From positions 72,483 through 136,482 of the forward strand of contig NZ_PPXW01000001.1 in NCBI RefSeq assembly GCF_021655095.1: DNA of 64,000 nt, given 5' to 3'. How positions within the stretch are numbered: position 1 is the first letter of the stretch; each line of letters starts with the position of its first letter. Shown here piece after piece: positions 47,098-55,593 of this stretch. The translations under genes were made by a program, and so were the position numbers. The DNA is from Clostridium sp. Cult1 (GTDB taxonomy: Bacteria; Bacillota; Clostridia; Tissierellales; Tepidimicrobiaceae). The notes below the pieces were generated by a model, which was not told where the DNA came from, searched no databases, and saw only the letters and a program-made list of their open reading frames with translations.

Positions 47098-47138
47098 TAG
47101 ACAAGGCTCTTCGGTAATGCTATAATTTTAATAGCATT
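47098..47138 (+). promoter_or_regulatory. Promoter of ftsH-like gene with overlapping dyad
   Basis: TAGACA (47098-47103), 17-base spacer, TATAAT (47121-47126). A perfect inverted repeat AATGCTAT-N7-ATAGCATT (47116-47138) covers the -10, a typical repressor-site position. Confidence 0.55.
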
Positions 47139-47162
47139 ATGTAAACCAAGGAGGAAAATCAT

Positions 47163-48914
47163 ATGAGAATAAATGGAAGAGTAAAACTAATATTAGTTTT
47201 AATTATATCCATTGGATTGGTTTTTAGTATATATTTTTACACCAACAGAGATAAAGGATATGAAGAAATATCATATAAATCATTCTTACAACATATTGAA
47301 AAAAACTTGATAGATGAAGTAGAGATAAGTGATTCTGACAAATTAGTTGGTAAGTTAAAGAATGGTACAAAATTTGTTACAGATAATCCACGGACAGAAA
47401 ACTTTAAAGAATATCTATTATTAAATAATATTAAAGTGATGGAAGGAGATAAAAACGGGGTTATTAATCAAGGGGTCAGCTTTCTTCTTATGATGTTAGG
47501 AATAGCAGGGGTAGCATTTCTAATTAAAAATAATACAAAGCAGGTAGAAAAAGAGATGGCTACTATGTCAAATTTAGATACTGAGAGCTCGTCATTGGAG
47601 AAGGTTACTTTTGACGATGTGGCTGGTAATGAAGAGGCAAAAGCTTCTCTAAAGGAATTGGTAGACTTTATACAAGATCCTGAAAAATACATTAGATATG
47701 GAGCTAGGTTACCGAGAGGGGTATTATTATATGGACCTCCGGGAACGGGAAAAACATTATTAGCTAAAGCATTAGCTACAGAGGCAGGGGTTCCTTTTTA
47801 TGCTGTATCAGGTTCGGATTTTATACAAGTATATGCTGGTTTAGGTGCAAGTAGGATAAGAGAATTGTTTAAAAGAGCAAAAGAAAAGGGAAAATCAGTA
47901 ATATTTATCGATGAAATCGATGCTTTAGGGAAGAAAAGAAAAGGGGCAAATTCTCAAAGTAGTAGTGAAGAGGGAGACAGAACATTAAATGCCTTATTAA
48001 CTGAAATGTCTGGGTTCAAAGGCAATGAAGGCATAATCGTTTTAGCAGCCACCAATAGAATCGATACACTAGACGAAGCTTTATTAAGACCAGGAAGGTT
48101 TGATAGGCAGATAGAGGTAGGATTACCAGATGTGAACGCTAGATTGGCCATTTTAAAACTCCATAGTAGAAATAAACCTATATCTAAAGATGTAGATTTA
48201 AGAAAAGTAGCCTTAGAAACTGTCTATTTTAGTGGAGCAAAACTTGAGAACTTAATGAATGAATCTGCTATGATAGCTGCCAGAAATAGGGATAGACGGA
48301 TTACTATGGAACATATAAATAAAGCTTATTTCACTGTACTGGTAGGGGAAGAGAAAAAGGATAGAAGTAGCATTTCTATTGAAGACAAGAAGGTTACAGC
48401 TTATCATGAAGCTGGACATGCATTGGTAGCTAAAAAGCTCACTAAGTCAAATAGAGTTACGAAGGTAAGTATTATTCCCAGTACAAAAGGCATGGGAGGA
48501 TTTAGTTTAAACATACCTCCAGATAAGATGTATCAAACCAAAAATGATATTGTATCAAATATTATGGTTGCATTAGGGGGAAGAGCAGCAGAAGAAATTA
48601 TTTTCGGTATAGATAATATAACTACAGGTGCTTCTTCCGATTTACAAAAAGCAACAGAGATGATTTTAGCTATGATGGGATCCTATGGAATGGATGAACA
48701 ACTAGGTTTAATAAATTATGATGTTATTCTCAACAGTAATTTAAATACAGATATCTCTTTAATGGAAAGAGCTAAAGAGATGTTAGAAAACCTTTATATG
48801 GATACAAAAGAATTATTAAAGAAAAATAAAGAATATTTAGATCTAATTGCAAATAAACTAATAATCAAAGAATCGTTAAATGAGGAAGAATTAAATGAAA
48901 TATTGGCTAAATAG
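47163..48914 (+). CDS. ftsH: FtsH-like ATP-dependent zinc metalloprotease
   Basis: A 583-residue membrane AAA+ protease that degrades membrane and short-lived cytoplasmic proteins. It has helices at about 8-26 and 103-122 flanking a small extracytoplasmic domain, an AAA module with Walker A GPPGTGKT (191-198), Walker B FIDEIDAL and the second region of homology ending LLRPGRFDRQ, and a protease domain with the zinc motif HEAGH at 415-419 and TTGASSDLQKAT, whose Asp is the third ligand. All catalytic residues are intact. It is shorter than the main FtsH of many Firmicutes and stands outside the usual tilS-hpt context, so it could be a second copy. Confidence 0.9.
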   Translation: MRINGRVKLILVLIISIGLVFSIYFYTNRDKGYEEISYKSFLQHIEKNLIDEVEISDSDKLVGKLKNGTKFVTDNPRTENFKEYLLLNNIKVMEGDKNGVINQGVSFLLMMLGIAGVAFLIKNNTKQVEKEMATMSNLDTESSSLEKVTFDDVAGNEEAKASLKELVDFIQDPEKYIRYGARLPRGVLLYGPPGTGKTLLAKALATEAGVPFYAVSGSDFIQVYAGLGASRIRELFKRAKEKGKSVIFIDEIDALGKKRKGANSQSSSEEGDRTLNALLTEMSGFKGNEGIIVLAATNRIDTLDEALLRPGRFDRQIEVGLPDVNARLAILKLHSRNKPISKDVDLRKVALETVYFSGAKLENLMNESAMIAARNRDRRITMEHINKAYFTVLVGEEKKDRSSISIEDKKVTAYHEAGHALVAKKLTKSNRVTKVSIIPSTKGMGGFSLNIPPDKMYQTKNDIVSNIMVALGGRAAEEIIFGIDNITTGASSDLQKATEMILAMMGSYGMDEQLGLINYDVILNSNLNTDISLMERAKEMLENLYMDTKELLKKNKEYLDLIANKLIIKESLNEEELNEILAK

Positions 48915-48948
48915 CCATAAATTCTCATTTTTAATTGTATCTGTTACT

Positions 48949-48977
48949 TGCAGATTATATATATAAAGGGTATAATA
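48949..48977 (+). promoter_or_regulatory. Strong promoter of 6S RNA
   Basis: TTGCAG (48949-48954), 17-base spacer, perfect TATAAT (48972-48977). The predicted start is near 48984. Confidence 0.75.
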
Positions 48978-48983
48978 TATGTA

Positions 48984-49160
48984 GAAAATATTTCTGCGGT
49001 GTGCGTTAGTCCAAATAATTCAACCGACATAGTGGACACGGGAGTTCGAGTTCAGCAGTGTAGAGCAGGCCTTCTTTGGATGGAAGCTTCAAGCTGTTGA
49101 CAGGGCACCCACCTTGTGAGAGGCGGGTGTGAATTAATTGGAAGGACGGCACTGTGGGAA
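48984..49160 (+). ncRNA. ssrS: 6S RNA
   Basis: About 175 bases of unusually G+C-rich, non-coding sequence between a strong promoter and a strong terminator. The ends pair (CTGCGGTG near 48994 with CACTGTGG near 49150, then GTCC with GGAC), giving the long interrupted hairpin of 6S RNA. The 3' half (GGATGGAAGCTTCAAGCTG..., then CACCCACCTTGTGAGAGGCGGG) lines up by eye with the corresponding part of E. coli 6S RNA (CCGUCCGAGAAGCCUUAAAACUG, CACCUUGAACCAAGG). 6S RNA binds and inhibits housekeeping RNA polymerase in stationary phase. The exact ends are estimates. Confidence 0.8.
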
Positions 49161-49162
49161 TA

Positions 49163-49201
49163 CAAAAGTCCCTTAGGAACTAGTTCCTAAGGGACTTTTG
49201 T
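49163..49201 (+). terminator. 6S RNA terminator
   Basis: Perfect 18-bp stem CAAAAGTCCCTTAGGAAC (49163-49180 with 49183-49200), ending in TTTTG. Confidence 0.85.
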
Positions 49202-49261
49202 ATATTATAATACTTCTATGTAAATAATATAATAAGATTTCATTAATACAAGGAGGTTCCT

Positions 49262-49504
49262 ATGAAATTAGTGTGTCCACTATGTAATGGCTTATATAAA
49301 ATAGATTTTAATTGTTCAAGTTGTGATTTTACCATGGAAGATAAAGGGCCCTTGGTAAATCTTATGGATGACTATAGTCCATATTTACTAGATGAAATAA
49401 CTCATTTAGTAGATGGTGTAAATAGAAATAAATGCGTTCATACTTACCAATGTCAAAATTGTGGCTTCAAACAAAACTACTCAATAGAAAGAAAAGAAGT
49501 TTAA
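49262..49504 (+). CDS. Small zinc-ribbon protein
   Basis: An 80-residue protein with two knuckle sets: CPLC (C5, C8) with CSSC (C18, C21), and CVH (C58, H60) with CQNC (C64, C67). Two zinc ions, or one ribbon plus a spare site, are plausible. The middle (LVNLMDDYSPYLLDEITHLV) is acidic and helical. The function is not recognised. AGGAGG precedes the ATG. Its stop overlaps by a few bases the end of the convergent PHP gene. Confidence 0.75.
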   Translation: MKLVCPLCNGLYKIDFNCSSCDFTMEDKGPLVNLMDDYSPYLLDEITHLVDGVNRNKCVHTYQCQNCGFKQNYSIERKEV

Positions 49505-50301
49505 CCTATATGTATGGGGAATTTCTTTCTTTCTTTATATAGGTATATATATTTAAATTCCAATTCCCGAAGTAATTTTTCCACTTCTTTATATTCATAT
49601 CCTATGAATTCAGGGTTATGAGCATCAGAACCAATTGTAATTATTTCACCACCTAACTCCTTATATAATTTTAGTATTTCAATTTTAGGATGGTAATATC
49701 CTAACCCGTATTTGACCCCGGCGGTGTTCATTTCAAGACCTTTTCCTTGCTGAATTATTAATTCTAAAATTTGTTTTACATAAGGATAGTATTCCTTAAA
49801 ACATGGTATTTGTGAAGGAACTTCAAAATATCTATCAATATAGTCTATATGTCCAATTACGTCATAATTATTATAATTTTTTATACTTTGATATAAGTAT
49901 TCATAATAAATGGTTAAAGCTTCTAAAGGTCTTTTGTCATAGGTAAAATTATCAGCATGTATATCTTCTCTTTCGATGCTATGTATAGACATTATGACAA
50001 AATCAAAGGGATTGTTGTTAATAAACTCATTATATCTGTGGCGTAGATGGGGTTGCATACCGATTTCCACTCCAGCCAATATTTCAATTTTATCCATATA
50101 TTTATATTTAACTTGTTTAATCTTTTTAAAATAATCGTCAGGTCTGAAATCGATATCAATTCTATTTTTAGTTACATCAAAATCGATATGATCTGTAAAA
50201 CAAATACTTTTCATGTTTTTTTCAATTGCTCCTAACACCATTTCTTCCATCAAGAATTTACCATCTATTGAGAAATCACTATGGATATGACAATCATACA
50301 T
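49501..50301 (-). CDS. PHP-family phosphoesterase (histidinol-phosphatase type)
   Basis: A 266-residue PHP-domain protein. Metal-binding motifs are visible: CHIHSDFSIDGK (the HxH at 4-6), CFTDHID, AGVEIGMQPHLRHR, SIHSIER, GHIDYIDRY, and the closing GSDAHNPEFIGY. The closest type is the HisK histidinol-phosphatase, which makes histidinol, but no other histidine genes are present, so another phosphoester is possible. The ATG at 50301 lies about 6 bases after GGGGTG; the in-frame GTG at 50310 is part of that site. Confidence 0.85.
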   Translation of the reverse strand: MYDCHIHSDFSIDGKFLMEEMVLGAIEKNMKSICFTDHIDFDVTKNRIDIDFRPDDYFKKIKQVKYKYMDKIEILAGVEIGMQPHLRHRYNEFINNNPFDFVIMSIHSIEREDIHADNFTYDKRPLEALTIYYEYLYQSIKNYNNYDVIGHIDYIDRYFEVPSQIPCFKEYYPYVKQILELIIQQGKGLEMNTAGVKYGLGYYHPKIEILKLYKELGGEIITIGSDAHNPEFIGYEYKEVEKLLRELEFKYIYLYKERKKFPIHIG

Positions 50302-50344
50302 ATTCAACACCCCTATAAAATATTTTTGTTATTGTTAGTAAAAG

Positions 50345-52363
50345 CTAAGCAAAAAAGTCTTCTTTAAATTGTAATCTATAAAGATCATAATATATACCTT
50401 CTCTTTCTAATAATTCTTGATGACTTCCCATTTCCTTAATAACTCCCTTGCTAAGTACTATTATCTTATCTGAGTTTTGGATAGTGGATAGTCTATGAGC
50501 TACAGCAATGGTAGTCCTATATCTTATTAATTTAGATAATGCATCCTGTATCAACAACTCGGTTTCTGTGTCGATATTTGAAGTTGCCTCATCTAGGATT
50601 AAAATACTCGGGTTAAAGGCTAAAGTCCTTGCAAAAGCCAATAGTTGTCTTTCGCCAGCTGATAAATTTGAACCTCTTTCCATAACTGGTTCTTCATACC
50701 GATGAGGTAACTTTTCAATAAAATGATGAGCATTGACATGCTTTGCTATTTCAACTATTTCTTTATCTTTAATATTTTTGTTATTCAATCTTATATTATC
50801 TTTAATAGTCCCTGTAAAGAGAAAGACATCTTGGAGCACAACACCAATATGTTTACGTAATTCATATTTATCGTAATCCTTAATATTTACTCCATCAATT
50901 AATATTTCTCCTTTTTGAATATCATAGAAACGGGCTATTAAATTAATAATGGAAGATTTACCAGCACCAGTGGCTCCAACAAATGCTACTGTTTCTCCTG
51001 GATTAATGGTAAAGCTGATATCTTTTAACACCCAATTTTCATCTTCATAAGCAAACCATACATTTTTAAATTCGATCTTTCCTTTACACTCAGTAATAGG
51101 AATGGGATTTTCACTATTACTAACTTTAGATTCTTCATCTAAGACCATAAATATTCTCTCGCTGGAAGCCATAGCTGATTGGAGTATATTGTACTTTTCT
51201 GTAATATCACGAATAGGCTGGAAAAACCTTTGTAAATAATCAATAAAAGCATACAATACTCCAAATTCTATAACTCCAGATAATACTTGATGACCACCAT
51301 AATATATTAGAAGGGCTAACCCTAGAGAATGGATTACCTCAATAGAAGGTCTAAATATAGCATATAATCCTATTTCTCTTTTTGCGGTATTTAAGTATTC
51401 ATTATTAATTTTATCAAATTGGTTAAAAATTTTCTCTTCTTTTTTGAATATTTGGATGGTTTTCATACCGGTAATATTTTCATTTAAAGTAGAATTTATT
51501 TTAGCCAATTGGACTCGTCCTAGTCTATATACCTCTCTAATTTTCCTCCTAAAAATAATGGAGGCAATAAGTATTAATGGTACTAAGGCAAAAGATACCA
51601 ATGCTAATTTAAAGTCCATTTTAAGCATAATAATTATTATACCGCCTAATATAAACATGTCTTTAAATAGGTTTACTAAAACACCAGTATACATCTCGTT
51701 TAAATTCTCCGTATCATTAGTAACTCTGGTTACCAATCTTCCAACTGGATTTCTGTCAAAATAAGCTATAGGCAAGCTCTGGATATGTGAAAAAATATCC
51801 TGTCTAATATTAAAAATTATTTTTTGACTTGTATAATTCAGTATATAGACTTGTAAATAATTAAACAAGAAGGCTATAATAATGGCAATTATAAATATAA
51901 TACCTATTTTAGTCAGACTATCTATATCATATTTTCGAAAATCTTGGTAGTCAGATTTCGTTAATTTAAGACCTTGAGAGAAATTACTATCTTCAGGACT
52001 TATTAAATAATAATTATTTTTTTCTTTAATCAAAAGTTTAATAGGATTATTCTTTAATGTTTCCTTTTCACTTTCTGATAACCTATCTATTCTAACGTAT
52101 TTTTTCCCATTATAAATAGTTCCTTCATAGGGTTCAGATAATCCTACTTCATACATAGGTTTTCTATAGCCATTTATATAATCATCTATCGTTATTTTTA
52201 TAAGATAAGGTCTAACAAGTTCAAGACCAGTAACTACCATCATTAAAACTATAGTTAAAGCTAATAAATGCCAATAGGGTTTGGCGTATTTTAACAATCT
52301 TTTCATTAACTTAGAATCATAAGCTTTTCCTAATACTTGATCTTCATGAAAATTATTACCCAT
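50345..52363 (-). CDS. ABC exporter half-transporter with extracellular insert (BmrD/YheH-like)
   Basis: A 672-residue half-transporter: six-helix membrane domain (about 25-380) and an ATPase domain (about 425-665). Between helices 1 and 2 there is an extra hydrophilic insert of about 90 residues (55-145, including GKKYVRIDRLSESEKETL). Nucleotide motifs are GATGAGKSS, LSAGERQ, ILILDEATS and AHRLST, with the catalytic Glu present. The length and insert match BmrD of Bacillus, whose partner has a degenerate site, as does the next gene upstream. Exports drugs or lipids. It lies 13 bases after its partner. Confidence 0.88.
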   Translation of the reverse strand: MGNNFHEDQVLGKAYDSKLMKRLLKYAKPYWHLLALTIVLMMVVTGLELVRPYLIKITIDDYINGYRKPMYEVGLSEPYEGTIYNGKKYVRIDRLSESEKETLKNNPIKLLIKEKNNYYLISPEDSNFSQGLKLTKSDYQDFRKYDIDSLTKIGIIFIIAIIIAFLFNYLQVYILNYTSQKIIFNIRQDIFSHIQSLPIAYFDRNPVGRLVTRVTNDTENLNEMYTGVLVNLFKDMFILGGIIIIMLKMDFKLALVSFALVPLILIASIIFRRKIREVYRLGRVQLAKINSTLNENITGMKTIQIFKKEEKIFNQFDKINNEYLNTAKREIGLYAIFRPSIEVIHSLGLALLIYYGGHQVLSGVIEFGVLYAFIDYLQRFFQPIRDITEKYNILQSAMASSERIFMVLDEESKVSNSENPIPITECKGKIEFKNVWFAYEDENWVLKDISFTINPGETVAFVGATGAGKSSIINLIARFYDIQKGEILIDGVNIKDYDKYELRKHIGVVLQDVFLFTGTIKDNIRLNNKNIKDKEIVEIAKHVNAHHFIEKLPHRYEEPVMERGSNLSAGERQLLAFARTLAFNPSILILDEATSNIDTETELLIQDALSKLIRYRTTIAVAHRLSTIQNSDKIIVLSKGVIKEMGSHQELLEREGIYYDLYRLQFKEDFFA

Positions 52364-52376
52364 AATATCCCTCCCG

Positions 52377-54128
52377 TTAGTCTCCAGATATTTTTTCCTC
52401 TAGCAATTGCTTTTCATACAAATACCTATACAATCCATCAATTTTTAATAAGGTATCATGATCTCCCCGTTCTATTATTCTACCTTCATCTAGGACAATA
52501 ATTTCATCTGCATCTTTTACAGTAGAAATTCTATGGCTAACTATTATGGTAGTCTTTTTATTTGTAATACTTTCTAATTGGTTTAATATTTTTTCTTCTG
52601 TTTCTGTGTCTACACTGGAGAGACTATCATCTAGTATTAGTATGGGAGCATCTTTTGCTAAAGCCCTAGCTATAGATACTCTTTGTTTTTGTCCTCCAGA
52701 TAGTGTAACTCCCCTTTCACCTAATACAGTATCGAATTTTTTAGGGAAATCCACAATATTGTCATATACTTGAGCTAATTTAGAGGATTCTATCATTCGC
52801 TCTTCTTCAATAGGGATATCAAAGGCGAAGCCAATATTTTCTCTTATGGTGGTAGTAAATAGGAAATTGTCCTGAGGGACATAGCTTATATTTTCCCTTA
52901 TAGATTTTATTTTTATATCTTTTATATTAATATTATCTAAGAGTATATTTCCTTTTTCTGTTTCATATAGACGTAAAAGTAAATTGATTATAGTGGTCTT
53001 ACCACTGCCTGTTCTACCAACAATAGCTAAAGTATTACCTTTATCTATAGTGAAATTTATATCTTTTAAAACATAATCTGTACTTAAGGGATATTTAAAG
53101 TATACATTTTTAAATTCAATTTTACCTTTTAAAGAGTTTAGTTCTAAAGCAGTATTAGAGTCTATAATTTCAGGCTTTACTTCTAATATGGCATTAATTC
53201 TTTCCATTGAAGCAATTCCACGTTGCAAAAGATTGATAACCCAACCCATAGCCATCATAGGCCATATTAGTAGACTTAGATAATTATTGAAGGCGATAAA
53301 ATCACCTAGAGAAATAATATCTAATATTACAAGTCTACCACCATAAATTATAACAATAAAAAAACTTATTGACGAAATAAATTGGATTAAAGGATGAAAT
53401 ATCCCTGAAACCTTTACCAATTGAAGGTTTTTTTCAAAATTATTTTGATTTACTTTTGTAAAATTTTCTGTGACTAGATCTTCTTGTACAAAGGATTTAA
53501 TTACCCTTATTCCTGCAAAACTCTCTTGAGCCGCATCTGTTAAATCGGAGAAAGCTTCTTGTACTAAGCGAAATCGTCTATGTATAACCTTTCCAAATTG
53601 CCTAACCATAATAGTAATAAAGGGTAGAGTAAATAAGGCGATTATGGTTAACTTTAGGGTAGTAGTTTTAACCATCATAATAATTGTCAAAAAGGTCAAA
53701 AATATTGAATCAATAAACATTATTATACCCTGACCTAAAGCATGTCGAATTGCATTTATATCATTTGTAGCATGTGCCATTAAATCTCCGGTCTTATGGG
53801 TATCATAATAATTTGGTGGTAAGGTTAATAGATGACCAAAAAGTTTTTTTCTTAAATAGTATTCCATTCTTCTTGAGGTTCCTAATATATATATTCTCCA
53901 AAAGTATCTACCTATAGCAATAATTAAGCCAGTTAATATAATATATAAACTATATTTAATTAAACCTTGAAAGGTTAGCATTCTATTTTCAAGAAGATCT
54001 GTTGCTGTCCTTAATATTTGTGGAACTATGAGCTGGACTGAATCAATGACGATTAGCCAAACTATACCAAATAGATAATTCCATTTGTTACTAATAAAAA
54101 ATTCTTTTAAGGTTTTAAAAGCCTTCAT
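52377..54128 (-). CDS. ABC exporter half-transporter with degenerate ATPase site (BmrC/YheI-like)
   Basis: A 583-residue half-transporter: membrane domain (about 10-310) and ATPase domain (about 340-575) with GRTGSGKTT, LSGGQKQR and ILILDDSLSSVD. In the Walker B motif the catalytic Glu is Asp (LDD), the known mark of the degenerate subunit in heterodimeric exporters such as BmrCD and TM287/288. Together with the 672-residue partner it should form one asymmetric pump. The ATG at 54128 follows AGGGGG; an in-frame start further upstream has no clear site. Confidence 0.88.
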   Translation of the reverse strand: MKAFKTLKEFFISNKWNYLFGIVWLIVIDSVQLIVPQILRTATDLLENRMLTFQGLIKYSLYIILTGLIIAIGRYFWRIYILGTSRRMEYYLRKKLFGHLLTLPPNYYDTHKTGDLMAHATNDINAIRHALGQGIIMFIDSIFLTFLTIIMMVKTTTLKLTIIALFTLPFITIMVRQFGKVIHRRFRLVQEAFSDLTDAAQESFAGIRVIKSFVQEDLVTENFTKVNQNNFEKNLQLVKVSGIFHPLIQFISSISFFIVIIYGGRLVILDIISLGDFIAFNNYLSLLIWPMMAMGWVINLLQRGIASMERINAILEVKPEIIDSNTALELNSLKGKIEFKNVYFKYPLSTDYVLKDINFTIDKGNTLAIVGRTGSGKTTIINLLLRLYETEKGNILLDNINIKDIKIKSIRENISYVPQDNFLFTTTIRENIGFAFDIPIEEERMIESSKLAQVYDNIVDFPKKFDTVLGERGVTLSGGQKQRVSIARALAKDAPILILDDSLSSVDTETEEKILNQLESITNKKTTIIVSHRISTVKDADEIIVLDEGRIIERGDHDTLLKIDGLYRYLYEKQLLEEKISGD

Positions 54129-54319
54129 GATTTTCCCCCTATATAGAGATATTTCGATACTCAAAATAATAACTATATTTATAATTATAAATGAAATAAT
54201 TTTTTTTAAAAGTATAAAATTGATATATATTAGATCATACTAATTTTATACTCTATTTACCCATTATAGAAATATTTAATTATAACTAATATATAGTAAT
54301 AAGAATAGGAGGCAAAAAG

Positions 54320-54511
54320 ATGGAATTGAATACAAAAGAAGTTTTGAAGAAAAAAATACTCGATGCTCAGGAAATGGTGCGGGATTATGAGATGTATGCA
54401 AAAAATGTACAGGATACAGAAGTTGCAGATTTATTAAGAAGCTTTGCTGAAGAATCAGGATATCAAGCAAGAAAATTGCAGGATATGCTAAAAAAATTAG
54501 ATAAAAAATAA
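54320..54511 (+). CDS. Small helical hypothetical protein
   Basis: A 63-residue, highly charged, all-helical protein (VLKKKILDAQEMVRDYEMYA, then VADLLRSFAEESGYQARKLQ). The pattern of Y/E/A and the E-E-x-x-x-Q spacing vaguely recalls ferritin-like or CotF-like bundles, but no metal motif can be assigned. It has an excellent AGGAGG site and lies just upstream of the YtxH gene, possibly in the same stress-related group. Confidence 0.7.
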   Translation: MELNTKEVLKKKILDAQEMVRDYEMYAKNVQDTEVADLLRSFAEESGYQARKLQDMLKKLDKK

Positions 54512-54617
54512 TATCCTTTAATATTTCCCCACAATCAGTAGATTTACTATCTAAATTGATTAATAGGATGTTTTTAGGGTATTTAATACTCAAAACAGAT
54601 ATAAAGGGGAGATTTAT

Positions 54618-54974
54618 GTGAAATTGATGGATTTACTAAATGAAAGAAAAAGAAAAGCAGAGAGAAAAGAAAAGGTTGATACTGCTAAAAAAATAGCCTT
54701 AGGAACAGCTATAGGAGCTATTACTGGTATTCTTTTTGCGCCAAAATCCGGAAAAGAAACAAGAGAGCATATAACCAAGAAGACTAAGGATACTGCAGAA
54801 AATGTTAAAAAGTCTGTACAGGACTCCGTTGAATCCATAAAGGAAATTGAAGGGAAAATTAGAGGTGATATTAAAGAAAAAGTCAAAGAGTTTAAAGAAA
54901 GGGATATGATAGAAGTTGAATTAGAGAAAGCTAAAACCAATGAGGAACCTGAAAACAATCAGGAAATTCAGTAG
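54618..54974 (+). CDS. YtxH-domain protein
   Basis: A 118-residue YtxH-family protein: a glycine-rich hydrophobic segment KIALGTAIGAITGILFAPKS (25-44) with the diagnostic LFAPKSGKETR, followed by a long amphipathic, coiled-coil-like tail (TKDTAENVKKSVQDSVESIK onward). The family is linked to general stress and the envelope in Bacillus, where ytxH follows ytxG, a DUF948 gene; here the order is reversed but adjacent. The GTG at 54618 with AAAGGGGAGA is the likely start; ATG 54627 is an alternative. Confidence 0.85.
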   Translation: MKLMDLLNERKRKAERKEKVDTAKKIALGTAIGAITGILFAPKSGKETREHITKKTKDTAENVKKSVQDSVESIKEIEGKIRGDIKEKVKEFKERDMIEVELEKAKTNEEPENNQEIQ

Positions 54975-54983
54975 GTGATTATT

Positions 54984-55436
54984 ATGACAGCTACTATAAC
55001 AATCGAAGAACTATTAAAATTTATATTATTCCTATTAGGAATAGGGGTTCTAGGCTATTTAATAATATTGATTAAAAACGTCAACCACCTAGTATTTCAA
55101 GCTAGAAGATTAGCGGAGAAAAATGAAGAGGAGATGGATAGGGTTTTAAAGCAATTACCTGGGATATCGGAGAATATAAATTTTATTTCAGAAGAAACAA
55201 AGGCTTTAATTGGGGAATTATCTCCAGAAGTGACATCTTTAATTTCTAATGCAAACTCTATTACAGAAAAATTAGATAGCACTAGTGAGATAGTATATGA
55301 TACAATTGATGTAGTAGGAGAAAGCATAAGTGGTACAGCTTCAACATTGCAAAATAATATTAAAAACATAACCGACTACATAACATTAATTGTGGAAATA
55401 ATAGACATAGTTAAAGATGCATTTAAAAAACGATAA
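54984..55436 (+). CDS. DUF948-like membrane protein (YtxG-like)
   Basis: A 150-residue protein with one N-terminal membrane helix (about 9-31) and a long helical tail rich in I/L/S/E (QLPGISENINFISEETKALI, then LISNANSITEKLDSTSEIVY) that looks like a methyl-accepting-protein-like coiled coil, as in DUF948 proteins. It begins 9 bases after the YtxH gene, with TAGGTGAT as its binding site. Together they match the ytxG-ytxH pair. Confidence 0.8.
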   Translation: MTATITIEELLKFILFLLGIGVLGYLIILIKNVNHLVFQARRLAEKNEEEMDRVLKQLPGISENINFISEETKALIGELSPEVTSLISNANSITEKLDSTSEIVYDTIDVVGESISGTASTLQNNIKNITDYITLIVEIIDIVKDAFKKR

Positions 55437-55442
55437 ATTATT

Positions 55443-55469
55443 AAAGAGAACCCAGTTGGGTTCTCTTTT
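55443..55469 (+). terminator. Terminator after ytxH/DUF948 genes
   Basis: Perfect 12-bp stem AAAGAGAACCCA (55443-55454 with 55457-55468) ending in TTTT. Confidence 0.85.
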
Positions 55470-55527
55470 AAATAGTTTGAAACATTATATCTATCTTTTA
55501 CTAATGGTATTGCTAAAGAAATCACTA

Positions 55528-55555
55528 TTGATATACTATATATAGTAGATATAAT
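55528..55555 (+). promoter_or_regulatory. Promoter with palindromic spacer before the lipid kinase-MarR operon
   Basis: TTGATA (55528-55533), 16-base spacer, perfect TATAAT (55550-55555). The spacer contains the perfect 14-bp palindrome TACTATATATAGTA (55534-55547), a plausible binding site for the MarR protein encoded in the operon. Confidence 0.55.
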
Positions 55556-55593
55556 TAAATAATTAAATTATTCAATTGGAGAGGTTGATATAG

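Noticed and set aside
54276-54593. Minus-strand frame of 105 codons over the 63-residue gene
   Set aside because: The plus-strand gene has AGGAGG and a coding-like sequence; the minus frame is a hydrophobic shadow without a start signal.
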